Positions 62,301-64,000 of a stretch of DNA of 64,000 nt are shown in pieces. Each line of letters opens with the position of its first letter. Position 1 is the first letter of the stretch. The notes under the pieces are model-generated. The model searched no databases. It saw only the letters and a program-made list of their open reading frames with translations, and was not told where the DNA came from. Position numbers and translations under genes: made by a program. The DNA is from Vanilla planifolia (taxonomy: Eukaryota > Streptophyta > Magnoliopsida > Asparagales > Orchidaceae): the NCBI GenBank assembly GCA_023846275.1, contig CM043874.1:28121630-28185629 (forward strand). The letters run 5' to 3'.

Positions 62301-64000
62301 TGGCATTTAGGTAAATTTGTTAGCCTAATTCCAAGGTTGGTTATTGAATTTATAAATCTTAACATTGCAACCTTTCTTAGTGAGAGTGAAAATCCTTCTT
62401 CTAAGGCTTAGTGTTGGAGGTTATTTTTTTTTGAGCAAAAGTTATGGTGTAAAATCTTGTCCACCAAATGAAGGAGAGATGTACTATTGTTAGGCTCAAG
62501 TGAGGTGCTTGAGACTAATTCTAGATCTTTTGCTTGATCTTTTTTTGATAGATTTTAAACAATTCAAGCTTATTAAGAATTGGAGTAATAATGATATCCT
62601 TTTTTGAACAACTTCTTATTATAATTTGTTCATCTCAAATACTATCTACTTCATCTCCAAAAAAGTTAGTATCATGATGATACTTGCTTTTTTGTTGAAA
62701 GCATTAGCCACAACATTAGCTTTTCTTTGATGAATATCATTTCAAAATAATAATCTGACTTAAGTTCAATTCCATTTGAGTAAAGATATATGTAAAACTT
62801 TATGGCTAGAGTAGTTCTTTTCATGTGGCTACGATTACCCAAATGCATATGTAATAACTTTCTCAAATTACATTAAAACATAACTTAACCATTGCAAAAA
62901 TACATTACTTTATATAAAATTTCATGTTTTCGTTTTCTTAAAGAAAGAATTAGAGTAGAAGTTAAATTTATCCTTTGTATTTGAAAACTATTGTCATAGT
63001 CTAAATCCCATTAAACTTTAGCTTTTTTCTAAGTCAATTTAGTTAATGGAGAATTTATTAATGAGAACCTTTTCATGAACTTCCTATAATGTCCAATTAT
63101 TACTAAGAAAGTTCTTATTTTTGATATTAGTGTAGGTTTTGTCCAATCCAAGATTGTAGTAAGCTTCTAAAGATTTGTTGATATCCGCTCATCACCAATC
63201 ATATGGCTTACAAACCACTTTAGATAACTAAAATTAACATATAAAGAATTTGGTATATAACTGATGCCCTCTTAGATATTTCAATATTTTATGCAAATGA
63301 AGAGAATTATCATCCTCATACTTTGAATAAATCAAGATATCATTTATGAATACAATAATAAAATAATCCAAGTTTCTCTTAAGAGATTAATTCATCAAAT
63401 CCATGAAGTTGATGTTAAAAGAGCACTTGTTAATTGAAAATGCAATATTAGAAACTTGTAATAGGCATTTCTCTTCTTAAAAGTTATTTTAGATGCATCC
63501 ACTTTCTTTATTGTGATTAATAATCCTTGATCTTAATTCAATCTTAGAGAATATGATATCTCCTTATTAAGCAAAATTTTAATTCTTGACAATAGATACT
63601 TATTCTTAATTATGGTCTTGTTAATTTCTCTATAATTAGTGTACATCTTAGACTACCATTTTTCTTTTACAAATAAAATAGATGCTCCCTATAAGTATAC
63701 AATAGATTTAATAAATATTCTATCCAATTGTTTGTGAATTTGCAACTTTACTTCTTTAAGTTCTACTTGTTCCATTCTATATGAAGTTTTTGAAATTGCT
63801 TGAATACTTAAAATCAATTTTATTTCAAATTTGATTTCTCTTTATGGAGATAACTCTAGAAAAACTTATAGAAAAATATTAAGGTAGTCATATACCATTG
63901 GCACTCTAGACAACCTTCACATCCCTAACAACTATTATACTTTTAACACTAAAAATAATAGAAATTCTTCTTCTTTGTCCAACATATATCAAACTCTCCA
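59342..64000 (-). mobile_element. E4: broken Ty3/gypsy element, continues past the window (fossil)
   Basis: From the right edge leftwards on the - strand are the RT start (EIEFK.. and SYRMEQVELKEVK-like sequence, 63700-63840), the RT catalytic block with FINDILIYSK near 63330, and RNase H around 62660-62870. To the left, 59342-62000 is LTR-like: it starts TGTAAGGTCCC and contains promoter-like pieces such as CCCCTTTATAAGTCCC near 60830, but has no coding sequence. Broken, with many interruptions; its gag and other LTR would lie beyond position 64000. Confidence 0.65.

Noticed and set aside
1-64000. CRISPR array, bacterial operon or a new defence-type system
   Set aside because: The gene structure, introns and transposon families are those of a plant nuclear genome. 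No spaced short-repeat array or gene cluster of that kind is present.

Overview
The window is nuclear DNA of a flowering plant. It holds one clear host gene, a split gene for the plant mRNA 3'-end processing factor FIP1 (FIP1[V]-like), running 480-21520 on the + strand in nine exons. The exons sum to 4191 nt (1396 codons plus stop), and every junction is GT-AG and keeps frame. The base composition, the long introns, the chromovirus and Copia LTR retrotransposons, and the decayed plastid and mitochondrial inserts all fit an AT-rich, repeat-rich angiosperm genome. I cannot name the species.

Layout. 1-479: upstream/leader. 480-21520: FIP1. Its intron 7 is about 13.1 kb and carries a 23-bp minisatellite, an 86-bp tandem duplication, a Copia gag relic, a Copia element with two LTR copies, and three tandem copies of a ~323-bp unit. 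21521-23100: 3' flank and a GC-rich patch with a TATA-like box and a 67-codon ORF of unknown status. 23100-24560: LINE reverse-transcriptase relic. 24632-26465: two LTR fragments related to elements further right. 26471-29428: a 2958-bp solo LTR with a perfect 5-bp target duplication (TAAAT).

29434-36790 is a mosaic of organelle DNA. One plastid block has the atpI 3' end, psbL, psbF, psbE, petL, petG, trnW, trnP and psaJ. A second has trnT-UGU, rps4, trnS-GGA and ycf3 exon 1. A mitochondrial atp1 fragment follows. Between the plastid blocks lies a better-preserved segment (33180-33990) of uncertain origin with a Ty3 RNase H fragment, then a long (TA)n tract. The plastid genes show stops, indels and many C-to-T or G-to-A differences, so they are pseudogenes.

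36790-64000 is a graveyard of at least four broken Ty3/gypsy chromovirus-type elements, all on the - strand. E1 (36790-46735) has two LTR copies, the right one carrying a nested Copia-like LTR. E2 (46740-52513) has gag, pol and a ~2.9-kb LTR. E3 lies around 54970-57140, and E4 runs off the right edge. A Copia-type gag fragment lies at 53860-54120.

I found no convincing undescribed system. The points most worth a second look are the multi-source organelle mosaic with its atpI/psbL junction, the better-preserved block inside it, the solo LTR with intact target duplication, the intronic 323-bp tandem array, and a possible 49-nt frame-shifting cassette exon in FIP1 intron 8.
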